Part shown: positions 37,579 through 47,314 of the stretch, in pieces | Numbering within the stretch: the stretch's first letter is position 1 | How the letters are laid out: the number at the start of each line of letters is the position of its first letter | DNA from: Arenicellaceae bacterium | Lineage (GTDB): Bacteria > Pseudomonadota > Gammaproteobacteria > Arenicellales > Arenicellaceae | Length of the DNA stretch: 64,000 nt | Direction: 5' to 3' | Assembly (NCBI GenBank): GCA_029246505.1 | Contig: JAQWNC010000002.1 | Coordinates: forward strand, 62,001-126,000 | Notes under the pieces: generated by a model | What the model was told of the DNA's origin: nothing | The model's input: only the letters and a program-made list of their open reading frames with translations | Databases searched by the model: none | Made by a program: the position numbers and the translations under genes

Positions 37579-38334
37579 TTACTGCGAGCTGCTTGCTAAT
37601 AACTGCCTTGCTGCTGCAAGATCTTCGGGCGTATCAACCCCAATGCTATTACCCTCCTCCACACAGCAAACCTTTATCTTATAACCCTCAGACAATATGC
37701 GTAATTGTTCAAGTGCCTCTGCACTCTCCAGCGCAGAGGCCGATAATTTTCGCCACTCCCGCAAGAATGATACTCGATAACCATATATACCTATATGTCG
37801 CATAGCTAAGCCAAAAGCCTCCGAGGGCTTGGCATCGCGCACAACAGGTATTGATGCTCTCGAAAAATACAAAGCGTAACCAGCATTATCCAGCACAACT
37901 TTTACAACATTAGGGTCCTGATATTCGGTCACAGAGGCTATATGGGTAGCCGCTGTTGATACATTCACATCATTTGCTAGCTGAAGTAGCGCATTTGCAA
38001 CTCTATTAATTGTATTCGGCTCTATAAATGGCTCGTCTCCCTGCACGCTAACAACCACTCGATCTTGCTTCCAACGTTTACCTGAAAATACTTCTGCTAT
38101 TCGGTCGGTACCAGATTCATGGTCTGAGCCGGTCATAATCGCTTCTCCACCAAAACTCTCAACTACCTGCCGAATCTCATCGCTATCTGTTGCTACAACA
38201 ATAACATCTGCATCACTCTGGGCAGCGCGCTCATATACGCGTTGAATCATTGGTTTACCGTACAAATCTGCTAGAATTTTACCAGGCAGACGAACAGACT
38301 CCCAACGCGCAGGAATAACTAAGTCAAATGGCAA
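37579..38334 (-). CDS. kdsB: 3-deoxy-manno-octulosonate cytidylyltransferase
   Basis: The 251-residue enzyme (E. coli 248) makes CMP-Kdo for lipopolysaccharide. The N-terminal VIPARWESVRLPGKILADLYGKP (residues 6-28), VATDSDEI and VSVQGDEPFIEPNTI near 98-112 are family motifs, and FSRASIPVVRD near 163-173 follows. It sits between ycaR and the phosphatase in a long minus-strand envelope operon. Confidence 0.97.
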   Translation of the reverse strand: MPFDLVIPARWESVRLPGKILADLYGKPMIQRVYERAAQSDADVIVVATDSDEIRQVVESFGGEAIMTGSDHESGTDRIAEVFSGKRWKQDRVVVSVQGDEPFIEPNTINRVANALLQLANDVNVSTAATHIASVTEYQDPNVVKVVLDNAGYALYFSRASIPVVRDAKPSEAFGLAMRHIGIYGYRVSFLREWRKLSASALESAEALEQLRILSEGYKIKVCCVEEGNSIGVDTPEDLAAARQLLASSSQ

Positions 38335-38379
38335 ATCATCACTCCTGATCTAGGCATCCTTAGAAGTTCCAATAGCGGC

Positions 38380-38556
38380 TCAGGCTTCCGCCTCGAGTTT
38401 TCTTGCCTCTTCAGGCAGCATCACTGGTATCCCTTCGCGCACGGGATATGCGAGCCCCGCCTTTTCACTGATTAGTTCATCTGTCTCCGAATCATAACGC
38501 AACGGCCCCAAAGTCAACGGGCACAACAAAATATCTAATAACTCTCGATCGATCAT
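38380..38556 (-). CDS. ycaR: Trm112/YcaR-family small protein
   Basis: The 58-residue protein reads [20 protein letters not shown] and later [18 protein letters not shown], the Trm112p-like signature. The usual second Cys of the zinc-binding CPxC motif is replaced (CPLT), so metal binding may be lost. E. coli YcaR is 60 residues and sits between lpxK and kdsB, exactly as here. The start ATG is at 38556. It is short and easily missed by gene finders. Confidence 0.9.
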   Translation of the reverse strand: MIDRELLDILLCPLTLGPLRYDSETDELISEKAGLAYPVREGIPVMLPEEARKLEAEA

Positions 38557-38569
38557 TTATTTCACTTTC

Positions 38570-39553
38570 CTAATCTCGTTTCAATACCCGCTTAAGTACG
38601 GAAGTAAGCTCACTGCTTAAGCGATCCGAAAGTTGAGCAGTCGCTGGCACATAGTAAAGCCCATCAATATTGAAGTCGCGACATTTCACCGCATCTTTTT
38701 CAGTCATTAGAATCGGCAACTTTTCGTTGAACACTAGATCATCTACAGAATATTCGTAGTGATCCGAAAATGCATGTTCAATTATCTCATAGCCTGCTTC
38801 TCTCAATTGCTTAAAAAAGCGCAGTGGCTTACCAATACCCGCCACAGCGTGAACCTTCGAATTTACTGTTTTCCAGTGTTTACCCTCTCTACGGACCGGC
38901 AGTGGTGCACCCAACAGCAAGTCATAGTTTACGCCTCGCAATGCACTGGCATCATAGTCGTCTACGCCATCAGCCGACTCCCGCCAAGGACCAGCAGGGA
39001 GTATATTGCTATTCTGAATCGCAACTTGTGGGTCATGGACAATAATTTCTACATCACGTCCCAAACTGTAATGTTGTAGGCCGTCATCACTAATAAGAAT
39101 GTCTAAGGTATCTATTCCGCTAAATTTCTCTAATTCGCGTGCTGCAGCAACCCGGTTTGGGTAGGCCATCACTGGACAACCGGTTCGTTCGGCCAAGACT
39201 ATTGCCTCATCACCAACCGTTGAGGCAACACTGTCAGCACCAACCAATACTGGAAGTTGCATACTACCGCCATAACCTCGCGTAACGATACCTACTGAAT
39301 ACCCCATGTTACCCAACTGCTTCGCCAAGGCGATCACCAGCGGAGTCTTACCGGTACCGCCAACGCTCAGGTTTCCTACAACAACCACCGGAATCTTGAC
39401 GCGGTACACTTTAAATATACCAACTTTGTACAAATACTTGCGCAACTCGAATATAGCCCGATACAAATACGAGATCGGAACCAATAAACCGCACAACAAT
39501 TTAGATACCAGATTGTTCTGCTGCCACGTATTCTCAATAAATCTGTTGAACAC
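38570..39553 (-). CDS. lpxK: Tetraacyldisaccharide 4'-kinase
   Basis: The 327-residue enzyme (E. coli 328) phosphorylates the 4' position of the lipid A precursor at the inner membrane. An N-terminal hydrophobic helix (LLCGLLVPISYLYRAIF) is followed by the Walker A GNLSVGGTGKTPLVIAL near residues 62-78, and by LISDDGLQHYSLGRDVEI near 153-170. It lies 5 bases after msbA on the same strand. Confidence 0.97.
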   Translation of the reverse strand: MFNRFIENTWQQNNLVSKLLCGLLVPISYLYRAIFELRKYLYKVGIFKVYRVKIPVVVVGNLSVGGTGKTPLVIALAKQLGNMGYSVGIVTRGYGGSMQLPVLVGADSVASTVGDEAIVLAERTGCPVMAYPNRVAAARELEKFSGIDTLDILISDDGLQHYSLGRDVEIIVHDPQVAIQNSNILPAGPWRESADGVDDYDASALRGVNYDLLLGAPLPVRREGKHWKTVNSKVHAVAGIGKPLRFFKQLREAGYEIIEHAFSDHYEYSVDDLVFNEKLPILMTEKDAVKCRDFNIDGLYYVPATAQLSDRLSSELTSVLKRVLKRD

Positions 39554-39558
39554 GTTCG

Positions 39559-41370
39559 TTAATAATCAGGATTAACTTTAGCTACTCGACTGGCTTGCGC
39601 GTAGTAAAGCTCTGCATATAAACCGTCTTTGGCTAACAACTCCATATGACTACCACGTTCAGAAATTTTACCATCGGCCAAGACAATAATTTCATCGGCC
39701 GATACAACGGTACTTAAACGATGCGCAATTACCAGTGAAGTTCTATTTTGCATTAAGACTTCCGTTGCATTTTGAACATACCGCTCCGATCGTGCATCCA
39801 AAGCAGAGGTCGCCTCATCCAAAATTAGTATAGGCGCATCTCGATATAGGGCTCTCGCGATAGCAATACGCTGCCGCTGCCCACCAGATAGTCGTACACC
39901 ATTCTCGCCAACCTTGGTTTCAATACCTACGGGAAGATCATTTATGAACTCATTCACATATGCAGCTGCCAGAACGTTTTTGAGCCTGGAATCATCTATA
40001 TCTACGCCAGAGCCAAACACTATATTGTTGAGTACCGTATCATCAAACAAAATAGCATCTTGACTCACGATCGCAAATTGCGCGCGTAGCTCGCTAAGAC
40101 TCAATGACTTAATATCAACGCCATCAAGTGTTATTTCTCCTTCTAAAGGCATATATAGACGCAACAATAAAGCTGTCAACGTCGACTTACCAGACCCCGA
40201 AGGTCCGACGATCGCGATACGTTTACCTGGCTGAATACTAATGTTTATACCGCTTAATACTACCTCCCTATTCCATGGATAAGCAAAACCAACCTGGTTA
40301 AATTCCAGCGCGCCAGCCGCTCTTCCAATAGCCAAGGTACCAGTGTCTTGCTCGGCCTCCATATCAATAATTTCGAATGCGCTCTTAGCCGACGTTAGGC
40401 CAATTTGAATTTTCTCGTTGACCTTCCCTAAGCGTTTGATAGGAGATAACACCATAACCAAAGCACCTACAAAACTCATAAAAGTGCCAGCTAAACCCTC
40501 TTCTTGCCCCACCATCAAGTAATTCAAATAAACATACATGATAATAGCAAAAGGCACACCGGTAATCAGTGTAGTTACCGGCACTACTGCAGAGGAATAG
40601 AGTGAACGCTTCATTGAGCGCCGGTAATTTGTTTGGTTGGCACTATCAAAAGCCTTTATTACCTGCTCAGCGGCACTATAAGTCTTAACCAATCGTTGGC
40701 CATCAGCAGCTTCACGAGTCAATCGGGTAATTCCGCTTACCGAGTCCTGTATTTTTTCGGTAGTCACTCTAAAGCGTTTTGAAGCGAGCCGCATGGCCAC
40801 AACAATAATGGGCACAAAGGCAATAAAAATAAGCGTTAATCGCCAGTCCAGGTAAAACATTAAACCGAGCAAACCCAATGTTGCCAACAAATCTTTGATC
40901 AATGAAGTTAGCGTGTCGGTTGTCGCGACTGCTGTTTGCTCAACATCATAAACTAGCTTAGAGATCAGACGCGAGGAAGAGTTTTGTTCGTAAAATGCAG
41001 ACGGCAGCACCATCATACGAGCAAATAGATCACTACGTAAATTGGCAATAACCCCGCGCCCAACCACCGCCATCGCATAACTGCCAACAAAGTTTGAAAC
41101 TGCCTGTACAAATAATAAAACTCCTAAAGCAATCGGCAACCAACGAATCACTTCCGGTTTAGGATCAACTAACCCATCATTAACGAGCGGCTCTATAATC
41201 CACGCCGATAAAGTTTGTACGGCTGCCCCAATCACTAAAAATAATGCAGCAACAAAAAAAATCAGTTTATGCCGACTCACATACCCGATCATACGAGTTA
41301 AGCTAGACTGGTCAACCGGATTAACTTTTGGGTTGCTGGCAACCCCGACTGGTGAGTTTGACGTGTTCAA
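39559..41370 (-). CDS. msbA: Lipid A export ABC transporter MsbA
   Basis: The 603-residue half-transporter has six TM helices (about residues 30-320), then a nucleotide-binding domain with Walker [16 protein letters not shown], signature LSGGQRQRIAIARAL and Walker B ILILDEATSALD. It flips lipid A-core across the inner membrane. It is slightly longer than E. coli MsbA (582), with an extra N-terminal segment. Adjacency to lpxK confirms the assignment over other ABC exporters. Confidence 0.95.
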   Translation of the reverse strand: MNTSNSPVGVASNPKVNPVDQSSLTRMIGYVSRHKLIFFVAALFLVIGAAVQTLSAWIIEPLVNDGLVDPKPEVIRWLPIALGVLLFVQAVSNFVGSYAMAVVGRGVIANLRSDLFARMMVLPSAFYEQNSSSRLISKLVYDVEQTAVATTDTLTSLIKDLLATLGLLGLMFYLDWRLTLIFIAFVPIIVVAMRLASKRFRVTTEKIQDSVSGITRLTREAADGQRLVKTYSAAEQVIKAFDSANQTNYRRSMKRSLYSSAVVPVTTLITGVPFAIIMYVYLNYLMVGQEEGLAGTFMSFVGALVMVLSPIKRLGKVNEKIQIGLTSAKSAFEIIDMEAEQDTGTLAIGRAAGALEFNQVGFAYPWNREVVLSGINISIQPGKRIAIVGPSGSGKSTLTALLLRLYMPLEGEITLDGVDIKSLSLSELRAQFAIVSQDAILFDDTVLNNIVFGSGVDIDDSRLKNVLAAAYVNEFINDLPVGIETKVGENGVRLSGGQRQRIAIARALYRDAPILILDEATSALDARSERYVQNATEVLMQNRTSLVIAHRLSTVVSADEIIVLADGKISERGSHMELLAKDGLYAELYYAQASRVAKVNPDY

Positions 41371-41384
41371 AATAAGGCCAATAC

Positions 41385-41819
41385 TTACTCTTCAACCACT
41401 TTCTGGGTTGCAAAACTAATCCGTAAAATACCTAGCTTGCCAGCGACATCCATCGCCTGTACTACAGCCTCATGTGGTGCTTTTCGGTCAGCCCGAATCA
41501 CCATTAACATATTCGGGTCTGCGATCTCGCGTAACGCCTGACGCAAAATCGCCGGATCACGACTGCGCAATAATGAGGCTTTTTCTTCACCTGGTTTTTT
41601 AAGCGCGAACGAAGCATCTTTACCTATATACAGTTCGAAGCTATTTTGCTCATCCTGCTCTTCAGCCTGCTCAGACACTTCCGGCAAATTAACCTTAATG
41701 GTTGCTTCACGCGTAAAAGTAGTAGAAACCATGAAGAAAATTAGTAACAAAAAAACCACATCGATAAGTGGAGTTAGTTCGATATTAGTATCTTCGGGCT
41801 CTGGCTCTGAGAATTTCAA
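41385..41819 (-). CDS. exbD: ExbD/TolR-family protein
   Basis: The 144-residue protein has one N-terminal TM helix with the functional Asp in ELTPLIDVVFLLLIFFMVS (about residues 15-33), followed by a periplasmic domain. With the ExbB-like protein upstream it forms a proton-driven motor. The position before msbA is common in gammaproteobacteria and distinct from tonB-linked copies; no tonB is here. Confidence 0.93.
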   Translation of the reverse strand: MKFSEPEPEDTNIELTPLIDVVFLLLIFFMVSTTFTREATIKVNLPEVSEQAEEQDEQNSFELYIGKDASFALKKPGEEKASLLRSRDPAILRQALREIADPNMLMVIRADRKAPHEAVVQAMDVAGKLGILRISFATQKVVEE

Positions 41820-41852
41820 ATTTGAATCTCTATTCTATGAATTCAGTTAGCT

Positions 41853-42473
41853 CTAACCGCTGTCATCTTCTTCACCAGCGCGAATCGCATCGACTAAATG
41901 TACAGCGTGTTGTTCAAGTCGTACGGTTAAGCGATTCACTCGCCCCTTAAAATAGCGATGAAACATTAGCGCTGGAATACCAATCGACAATCCAGTAGCA
42001 GTAGTAATCAATGCTTCAGAAATACCCCCGGATAAGATTCCTGGATCACCAACACCGCTAACAGTTATTACAGTGAATACCCGAATCATACCAATCACAG
42101 TGCCTAGCAATCCGATCAGTGGACAGATAACTGCAATAGTTCCCAAGGCATTGAGATACCGTCCCAGCTCATGCACCACATGCCGGCCAGCTTCTTCGAT
42201 TGATTCCTTCATAGCGTCTCGGCCATGAGTAATATTTTTAATCCCTGCCGCAAGTATTTCCCCAAGCGGTGAATGGTTAGCAACCAACTTCAATTGATCT
42301 GCATCAACTTCTGCCGTAGCGATTAAATCTTTGATTTTAGCAACCAAATCCACCGGCGCGACGGACGTAGCGCTTAACGCCCAAAAACGTTCGACAACTA
42401 TAGTCAACGCTACAATTGAACACAAAAGCAAAGGCCACATTAGCGGGCCACCGGCACGAAAGAGTTCAAACAT
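41853..42473 (-). CDS. exbB: MotA/TolQ/ExbB-family proton channel protein
   Basis: The 206-residue protein has three TM helices: FRAGGPLMWPLLLCSIVALTI-type start (residues 4-23), LNALGTIAVICPLIGLLGTVIGMI near 107-130, and GISEALITTATGLSIGIPALM near 148-168. The latter two carry the conserved channel residues. It partners ExbD (33 bases downstream). Upstream lies a 550-base gap where comEC might be expected. Confidence 0.93.
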   Translation of the reverse strand: MFELFRAGGPLMWPLLLCSIVALTIVVERFWALSATSVAPVDLVAKIKDLIATAEVDADQLKLVANHSPLGEILAAGIKNITHGRDAMKESIEEAGRHVVHELGRYLNALGTIAVICPLIGLLGTVIGMIRVFTVITVSGVGDPGILSGGISEALITTATGLSIGIPALMFHRYFKGRVNRLTVRLEQHAVHLVDAIRAGEEDDSG

Positions 42474-43024
42474 TTAAAAGGCTATCGACGAATAGTTATC
42501 TGACGTTTGAATAGTACCAAATCTCGACTAAATGCGTACCCCTCACATGTAACTCGCGACTCGACTACCCAGATTCTTTAAAGGCCATATTAAAATAGGG
42601 TTCTAGATAGCTGGATCCATATTTCCTGCGCCAGATTCTGGGCGAAGAGTTTCGATAGTTACTTTACTGAAAACCTTCCGTTGCTTTGCTCGATTTAAAT
42701 TTCAAACTCTTTGCTTGTAGCGATACCAAAAAGACACATAGTAGCAACGCAATAATTGTATAAGCAATCTAAGTGAGATCAGGTACCTATGTACTAGCTG
42801 TCACATCGGCTAATAACGCACCGGCAATAGTCAAGAAAGCATGTGGATTCATTACCAGTCCGCAGTGAATATTTGATCCATCCTGGATTAAATTCTATCG
42901 ATAAAATTATTATTCAACCACACAAGCACTTCTATCGGGAAATAAGTTTTATGCTAAGCATATTCAAGCTAGATCAATTGAGATATAACGTAATTAAGAT
43001 GTACATAATTGAAAATCAACGGAA
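42474..43024. other. Gene-free gap at the usual comEC position
   Basis: No intact gene is seen between exbB and the DUF2062 gene. The remnant described at 42664-42868 is the only coding-like signal. A short plus-strand frame at 42843-43028 has no recognisable features and is judged chance. Confidence 0.6.
42664..42868 (-). pseudogene. Remnant of a membrane-protein gene
   Basis: On the minus strand one frame reads HCGLVMNPHAFLTIAGALLA then DVTAST, TAG, VPDLT, TAG, then IAYTIIALLLCVFLVSLQAK to a TAA at 42664. The two stretches look like consecutive membrane helices of one protein, broken by two amber codons. The 'NPHAFLTIAG' pattern recalls small transporters of the LysE type, but the family is not certain. 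Confidence 0.4.
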
Positions 43025-43585
43025 ATGAACTGGCTAAAGAAGCTTAAGGAAAGAATTCCATCTCCGGATTTAATTACCGAACAGCCACATCTACAGAATA
43101 TTTTTGGTGAGGCCTTGTGCAATCGCGAAATTTGGAGCTTTAATCGAGTCAGCGTATCCCGCGGACTCGCTTTCGGTGTGTTCTGTGCTTTTTTACCGAT
43201 GCCGGGCGAAACTTTAATAGCCGCATTTATGGCCATCTTTCTACGCGCTAACTTGCCTTTATCCATCGCTGTTGTATGGATATCTAACCCTGTTACCTGG
43301 GTTCCGATGTATACCGCACCCTATTTACTAGGTAGTTGGATTATTGATATTGAGCCAATTGCTCTTGGTGAAATTAATATCATGGCGCTGGGGTGGCACT
43401 ATGTGGCGCTATGGCTTGGGTGTCTAATTGCTGGGATATTCTCGGCTTTATTATTACGTTGGCTTATTGATCTGCTTTGGCGCTTGCAAATTCGCCAAAA
43501 TTGGCAGCGGCGACGCAGACAACGGATGATCCGCAAACTTAGACATACCAGTGGACTCACCGAGGAAAGTAGGATTAAGCGCTAG
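43025..43585 (+). CDS. DUF2062 membrane protein
   Basis: The 186-residue protein has RVSVSRGLAFGVFCAFLPMPGETLIAA and NLPLSIAVVWISNPVTWVPMY, the DUF2062 signature with glycine and proline-rich membrane segments. About three TM helices are seen, then a basic C-terminal tail (RRRRQRMIRKLRH). Function is unknown. Its place between lolCD and the exbB-exbD-lpxK block matches Pseudomonas-type gene order, except that it is transcribed from the plus strand. Confidence 0.9.
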   Translation: MNWLKKLKERIPSPDLITEQPHLQNIFGEALCNREIWSFNRVSVSRGLAFGVFCAFLPMPGETLIAAFMAIFLRANLPLSIAVVWISNPVTWVPMYTAPYLLGSWIIDIEPIALGEINIMALGWHYVALWLGCLIAGIFSALLLRWLIDLLWRLQIRQNWQRRRRQRMIRKLRHTSGLTEESRIKR

Positions 43586-43661
43586 CTGAGCTTGGCTTGA
43601 ACTACATTGTTAGAACTATGGTGTTAATAGCTCCAAATCAAAATCCACAACAACATACGTA

Positions 43662-44375
43662 CTAAACCAAAACTCCGCCCTGAAGCCGCAGCACTCTATC
43701 CAATTTACTAGCCATATTTTCATCGTGAGTCACCATTACCAGCGCTGTATTATTATTCACGTTTAACTTAAGCATTTCTTCAAACACTACACCTGCGGTA
43801 CCGGAATCTAAATTACCGGTAGGCTCATCGGCTAATATGCATACTGGCTGAGTCACTAAAGCTCGAGCAATAGCTCCACGTTGGCGCTCGCCCCCCGATA
43901 GTTCTGCAGGGCGATGTTCTGCTCGATGATCCATACCGATGCCTGCCAGCGTAGCGAGAGCTATTTTGAGGGCTTCCTGCTTTTCGAGTGCTCTAACCCA
44001 AAGTGGCATTGCGACATTTTCGAGTAATGTGAATTCTGGTAAAAGGTGGTGAAACTGATAGATAAACCCCAAACTCCTATTGCGAATATCACCACGTCGT
44101 TGGTCCGAAAGCTGGTCAAACCGCTCTCCGGTGATCCAAACTTCTCCTGTTGTAGGTAAATCTAATCCACCCAGCAAATGCAACAAGGTTGACTTTCCTG
44201 AACCAGAAGCCCCTACAATAGCGACGGTCTCACCAGGCTCGACTAGCAAGTCAATCCCGCTAAGCACATCCACACATAGCGTACCGTCATCAAAGGTCTT
44301 GCTCAAGCCTTCGCAACGCAAGACTGCCGGGCTACTCATATCGCAACGCCTCAGCGGGTTGGGTTCGCGAAGCAC
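43662..44375 (-). CDS. lolD: Lipoprotein-releasing ABC transporter ATPase LolD
   Basis: The 237-residue ATPase (E. coli 233) powers release of outer-membrane lipoproteins to LolA. It has Walker [19 protein letters not shown] near residues 54-71, the LolD-typical [22 protein letters not shown] near 105-126, signature [15 protein letters not shown] and Walker [13 protein letters not shown]. The ORF overlaps the lolC/E gene by 44 bases. Met13 ([19 protein letters not shown], 44339) is a more usual start and would cut the overlap to 8 bases. Confidence 0.95.
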   Translation of the reverse strand: MLREPNPLRRCDMSSPAVLRCEGLSKTFDDGTLCVDVLSGIDLLVEPGETVAIVGASGSGKSTLLHLLGGLDLPTTGEVWITGERFDQLSDQRRGDIRNRSLGFIYQFHHLLPEFTLLENVAMPLWVRALEKQEALKIALATLAGIGMDHRAEHRPAELSGGERQRGAIARALVTQPVCILADEPTGNLDSGTAGVVFEEMLKLNVNNNTALVMVTHDENMASKLDRVLRLQGGVLV

Positions 44376-45582
44376 GCCACGCCGGGTAAAGTGTCGCCAG
44401 CATACTCGCCACTAAAGCTGCCGGCACAATTAATGCAACGTCTAGCCATTGCAGTTGTGCCGGAAAGTCGCTAATTACGTAAATATCTGCTGGAAAAAAC
44501 TCAAAACCAAATATGCTCTCTGCCCACGAGACGATAGCTTCCAAATTTAGTGCAGTAATAACCCCAAGTATCGCCCCCACAATGACACCTATCACACCCA
44601 CCATAGTGCCCTGAATAAAAAATATCTTCATTACTGCACCCGGCGACATTCCTAAAGTACGCATAATAGCGATGTCTGCCTGCTTGTCGGTAACTACCAT
44701 GATCAAGGTAGAAACAATATTGAAAGCTGCGACTAAAATAATGACAAACAAGATAATACCCATCACACGTTTTTCAACGGTTAGTGCGCGAAAAAAGTTA
44801 CGGTTTTCCTGCGTCCAGTCCGTAACATAATAGCTGTAATTAGATCGATCACTGACTACCCGGCCAATCGTCGGAGCCTGATCTACATCATCGAGTGAAA
44901 GCCGAACACCCGAAACATTTGGCTCTAACTTAAATAACTTTGCCGCATCAGTGATATTGAGCAATGCTAGAGTACTGTCGTATTCATACATCCCAACACT
45001 AAACATACCAACCACATTAAAGCGTCGCAGCCTCGGTAATAACCCAGCGGCGGTCATCTGCCCCTGAGGCGCTATTAACGTAACCTTCTCGCCTACTTGC
45101 ACATCAAGCTTACGAGCCAGCTGGCCACCCAAAATTACATTGTATTCACCAACGACTAAATCGTCGAAGCCTCCTTCAATCATATGCTCCTGAATATTTG
45201 ATACAGAAGGCTCTTGGGACGGATCAATACCCCGCACCAGCGCGCCACTCACTGCTCCACCGGCACTCATCAAGCCTTGCCCATCTATAAATGGCGCAGC
45301 CGCCGCCACACCGTCTATTTGTTCGCTGTCGGCCTTGATAGTTCGCCATTCAACTAATTTACCGCCGTAGCCCATTATCGTTACATGTGAAGCCACATCC
45401 AGGATACGTCCGCGTAATTCCCGCTCGAAGCCGTTCATAACGCTCATCACAGTGATTAATGCCCAAACACCGAGAGCGATACCAATTGTCGAAACGGCTG
45501 ATATAAAGGAAATAAAGCCGTTGCGCCGCCGGGCCCGGGTATAACGCAGGCCAATAAATGAGGAAAGATTCATCACAGACAT
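44332..45582 (-). CDS. lolC: Lipoprotein-releasing ABC transporter permease (LolC/LolE/LolF type)
   Basis: The 416-residue FtsX-like permease has an N-terminal TM helix ([35 protein letters not shown]), then a large periplasmic domain and three C-terminal helices. [13 protein letters not shown] and the ending [19 protein letters not shown] are Lol permease hallmarks. Only one permease accompanies lolD here, where E. coli has lolC and lolE flanking it. It could therefore work as a homodimeric LolF-type permease, unless a second gene lies elsewhere. Confidence 0.92.
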   Translation of the reverse strand: MSVMNLSSFIGLRYTRARRRNGFISFISAVSTIGIALGVWALITVMSVMNGFERELRGRILDVASHVTIMGYGGKLVEWRTIKADSEQIDGVAAAAPFIDGQGLMSAGGAVSGALVRGIDPSQEPSVSNIQEHMIEGGFDDLVVGEYNVILGGQLARKLDVQVGEKVTLIAPQGQMTAAGLLPRLRRFNVVGMFSVGMYEYDSTLALLNITDAAKLFKLEPNVSGVRLSLDDVDQAPTIGRVVSDRSNYSYYVTDWTQENRNFFRALTVEKRVMGIILFVIILVAAFNIVSTLIMVVTDKQADIAIMRTLGMSPGAVMKIFFIQGTMVGVIGVIVGAILGVITALNLEAIVSWAESIFGFEFFPADIYVISDFPAQLQWLDVALIVPAALVASMLATLYPAWRASRTQPAEALRYE

Positions 45583-45621
45583 TTAGACAAGCTCCTTACT
45601 CGATTACTTCAAAGCTGACGA

Positions 45622-47139
45622 TTAAGCTTTAGGCCGCATATGCGGGAACAGCAGGACATCGCGAATACTCGCGCTGTCAGTAAACAACATGACTAAACGG
45701 TCAATACCAATTCCTTCACCAGCAGTTGGTGGCATACCGTATTCCAACGCACGGATGTAATCCGCGTCATAGTGCATGGCTTCATCATCTCCGGCATCTT
45801 TTTCAGCTACTTGCACCAAAAATCGCTCGGCTTGGTCTTCCGGGTCGTTTAACTCCGAAAAGCCATTGGCAATTTCGCGTCCGGCAATAAACATCTCAAA
45901 TCGATCTGCCACCTCCGGATTTTCGTTATTACGACGTGATAGCGGTGACACTTCAACAGGATATTGCGTAATAAACGTTGGTGCCATCAAACGATGTTCT
46001 ACCGTTTTCTCAAAAATCTCGATTTGCAGTTTACCAATGCCATAACTATCTTTTACTGGTACTTTAAATCGCTCACAATGTACTTTCAACGCTTCACGAT
46101 CATCTAAATCGACAGCACTAATGTCAGCATTTAATTCAAGGATCGATTCGGCGACTGTAAGCCGCTTAAACGGCTTGGAAAAATCGAGTGTCTCACCCTG
46201 ATATTCCACAGCACCCGAACCGTTCAAATGTTCCGCTAACTTACGCAGCATATCTTCAGTAAGGTCCATTAAATCATCATGATTCGCGTAAGCTTGATAG
46301 AACTCCAGCATAGTGAATTCTGGGTTATGTCGAGTACTCAAACCCTCATTACGAAAATTACGATTAATTTCAAACACACGTTCAAACCCACCGACTACCA
46401 AACGCTTTAAGTACAGCTCAGGTGCAATACGCAAAAACATTGGCATATCCAGCGCGTTGTGATGAGTTTCAAACGGTCTGGCAACCGCGCCACCAGGTAT
46501 TGCCTGTAACATTGGCGTTTCGACTTCCAAAAAATCACTGCTATCCAAATATTGACGAATAAACGCAACAATAGCCGAACGTTTGCGGAAAGTATTTCGA
46601 CTATCCTCGTTCATGATTAAATCGACATAACGCTGGCGATATTTAATCTCTTTATCAGATAATCCGTGATACTTCTCTGGCAATGGCCGCAACCCCTTCA
46701 CCAATAGTCTAATATCAGTAACACGGACACTCAACTCATCAGTTTTGGTACGAAATAAGGTGCCTCTCACACCAATAATATCGCCGCTATCCCACTTCTT
46801 GAACTCTTCGTTGTAAAACCCTTCAGGCAAGCTATCACGCTGTACAAATAGCTGAAAACGCCCAGTTCGATCCTGTATATGTGCAAAACTCGCTTTACCC
46901 ATAATCCGCTTGGTCATCAAGCGCCCAGCAAGGCTAACTTTTATCTCATCTACAGCGAGTGCATTTGCATCGACCTCAGCGTATTTCTCGCTTAAATCGT
47001 TGGCCAAGTTATCCGGCGAAAAATCATTTGGGTAAGCCTGTCCCTGCTCTCGCCAGCGGCCTAACTTTACACGGCGCTGTGCGATTTGTTGATTCTCATC
47101 AACCTCGATTGATTCCTTGTTATTTCCTTCTTCGCTCAC
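45622..47139 (-). CDS. lysS: Lysyl-tRNA synthetase (class II)
   Basis: The 505-residue enzyme (same length as E. coli LysS) charges tRNA-Lys. The N-terminal OB-fold ([31 protein letters not shown], from about residue 69) binds the anticodon. Class II motifs follow: motif 2 [25 protein letters not shown] near 253-277 and motif 3 [13 protein letters not shown] near 480-492. It lies 39 bases upstream of lolC on the same strand and 175 bases after prfB; the prfB-lysS pairing is conserved in proteobacteria. Confidence 0.97.
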   Translation of the reverse strand: MSEEGNNKESIEVDENQQIAQRRVKLGRWREQGQAYPNDFSPDNLANDLSEKYAEVDANALAVDEIKVSLAGRLMTKRIMGKASFAHIQDRTGRFQLFVQRDSLPEGFYNEEFKKWDSGDIIGVRGTLFRTKTDELSVRVTDIRLLVKGLRPLPEKYHGLSDKEIKYRQRYVDLIMNEDSRNTFRKRSAIVAFIRQYLDSSDFLEVETPMLQAIPGGAVARPFETHHNALDMPMFLRIAPELYLKRLVVGGFERVFEINRNFRNEGLSTRHNPEFTMLEFYQAYANHDDLMDLTEDMLRKLAEHLNGSGAVEYQGETLDFSKPFKRLTVAESILELNADISAVDLDDREALKVHCERFKVPVKDSYGIGKLQIEIFEKTVEHRLMAPTFITQYPVEVSPLSRRNNENPEVADRFEMFIAGREIANGFSELNDPEDQAERFLVQVAEKDAGDDEAMHYDADYIRALEYGMPPTAGEGIGIDRLVMLFTDSASIRDVLLFPHMRPKA

Positions 47140-47314
47140 ATTCTTCTCTACTTAATAAGTAACTTAATTCAATTTTAACAACGTAAGCCTTTGTACCAGC
47201 CAAATATAAAGCTACAGGCAAGGTAAACGTCCAAGATAAAGGAGTTTATAACGTATAAACCCTTATTGAGTACGTTTTTAATGCACTCAATTGACAAATA
47301 TCAACGAACAAACT

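Noticed and set aside
3574-42868. Stop codon reassignment in this organism
   Set aside because: Intact core genes in the window terminate with TAA, TAG and TGA at their expected ends, and a normal RF2 gene with its TGA-dependent frameshift site is present.
42843-43028. 61-codon plus-strand frame ahead of the DUF2062 gene
   Set aside because: It overlaps the next gene's start, has no recognisable feature and partly opposes a coding-like remnant on the other strand.
47230-47265. Palindrome GTTTATA-ACG-TATAAAC between lysS and prfB as a terminator
   Set aside because: AT-rich stem with a three-base loop and no T run on the transcribed strand.
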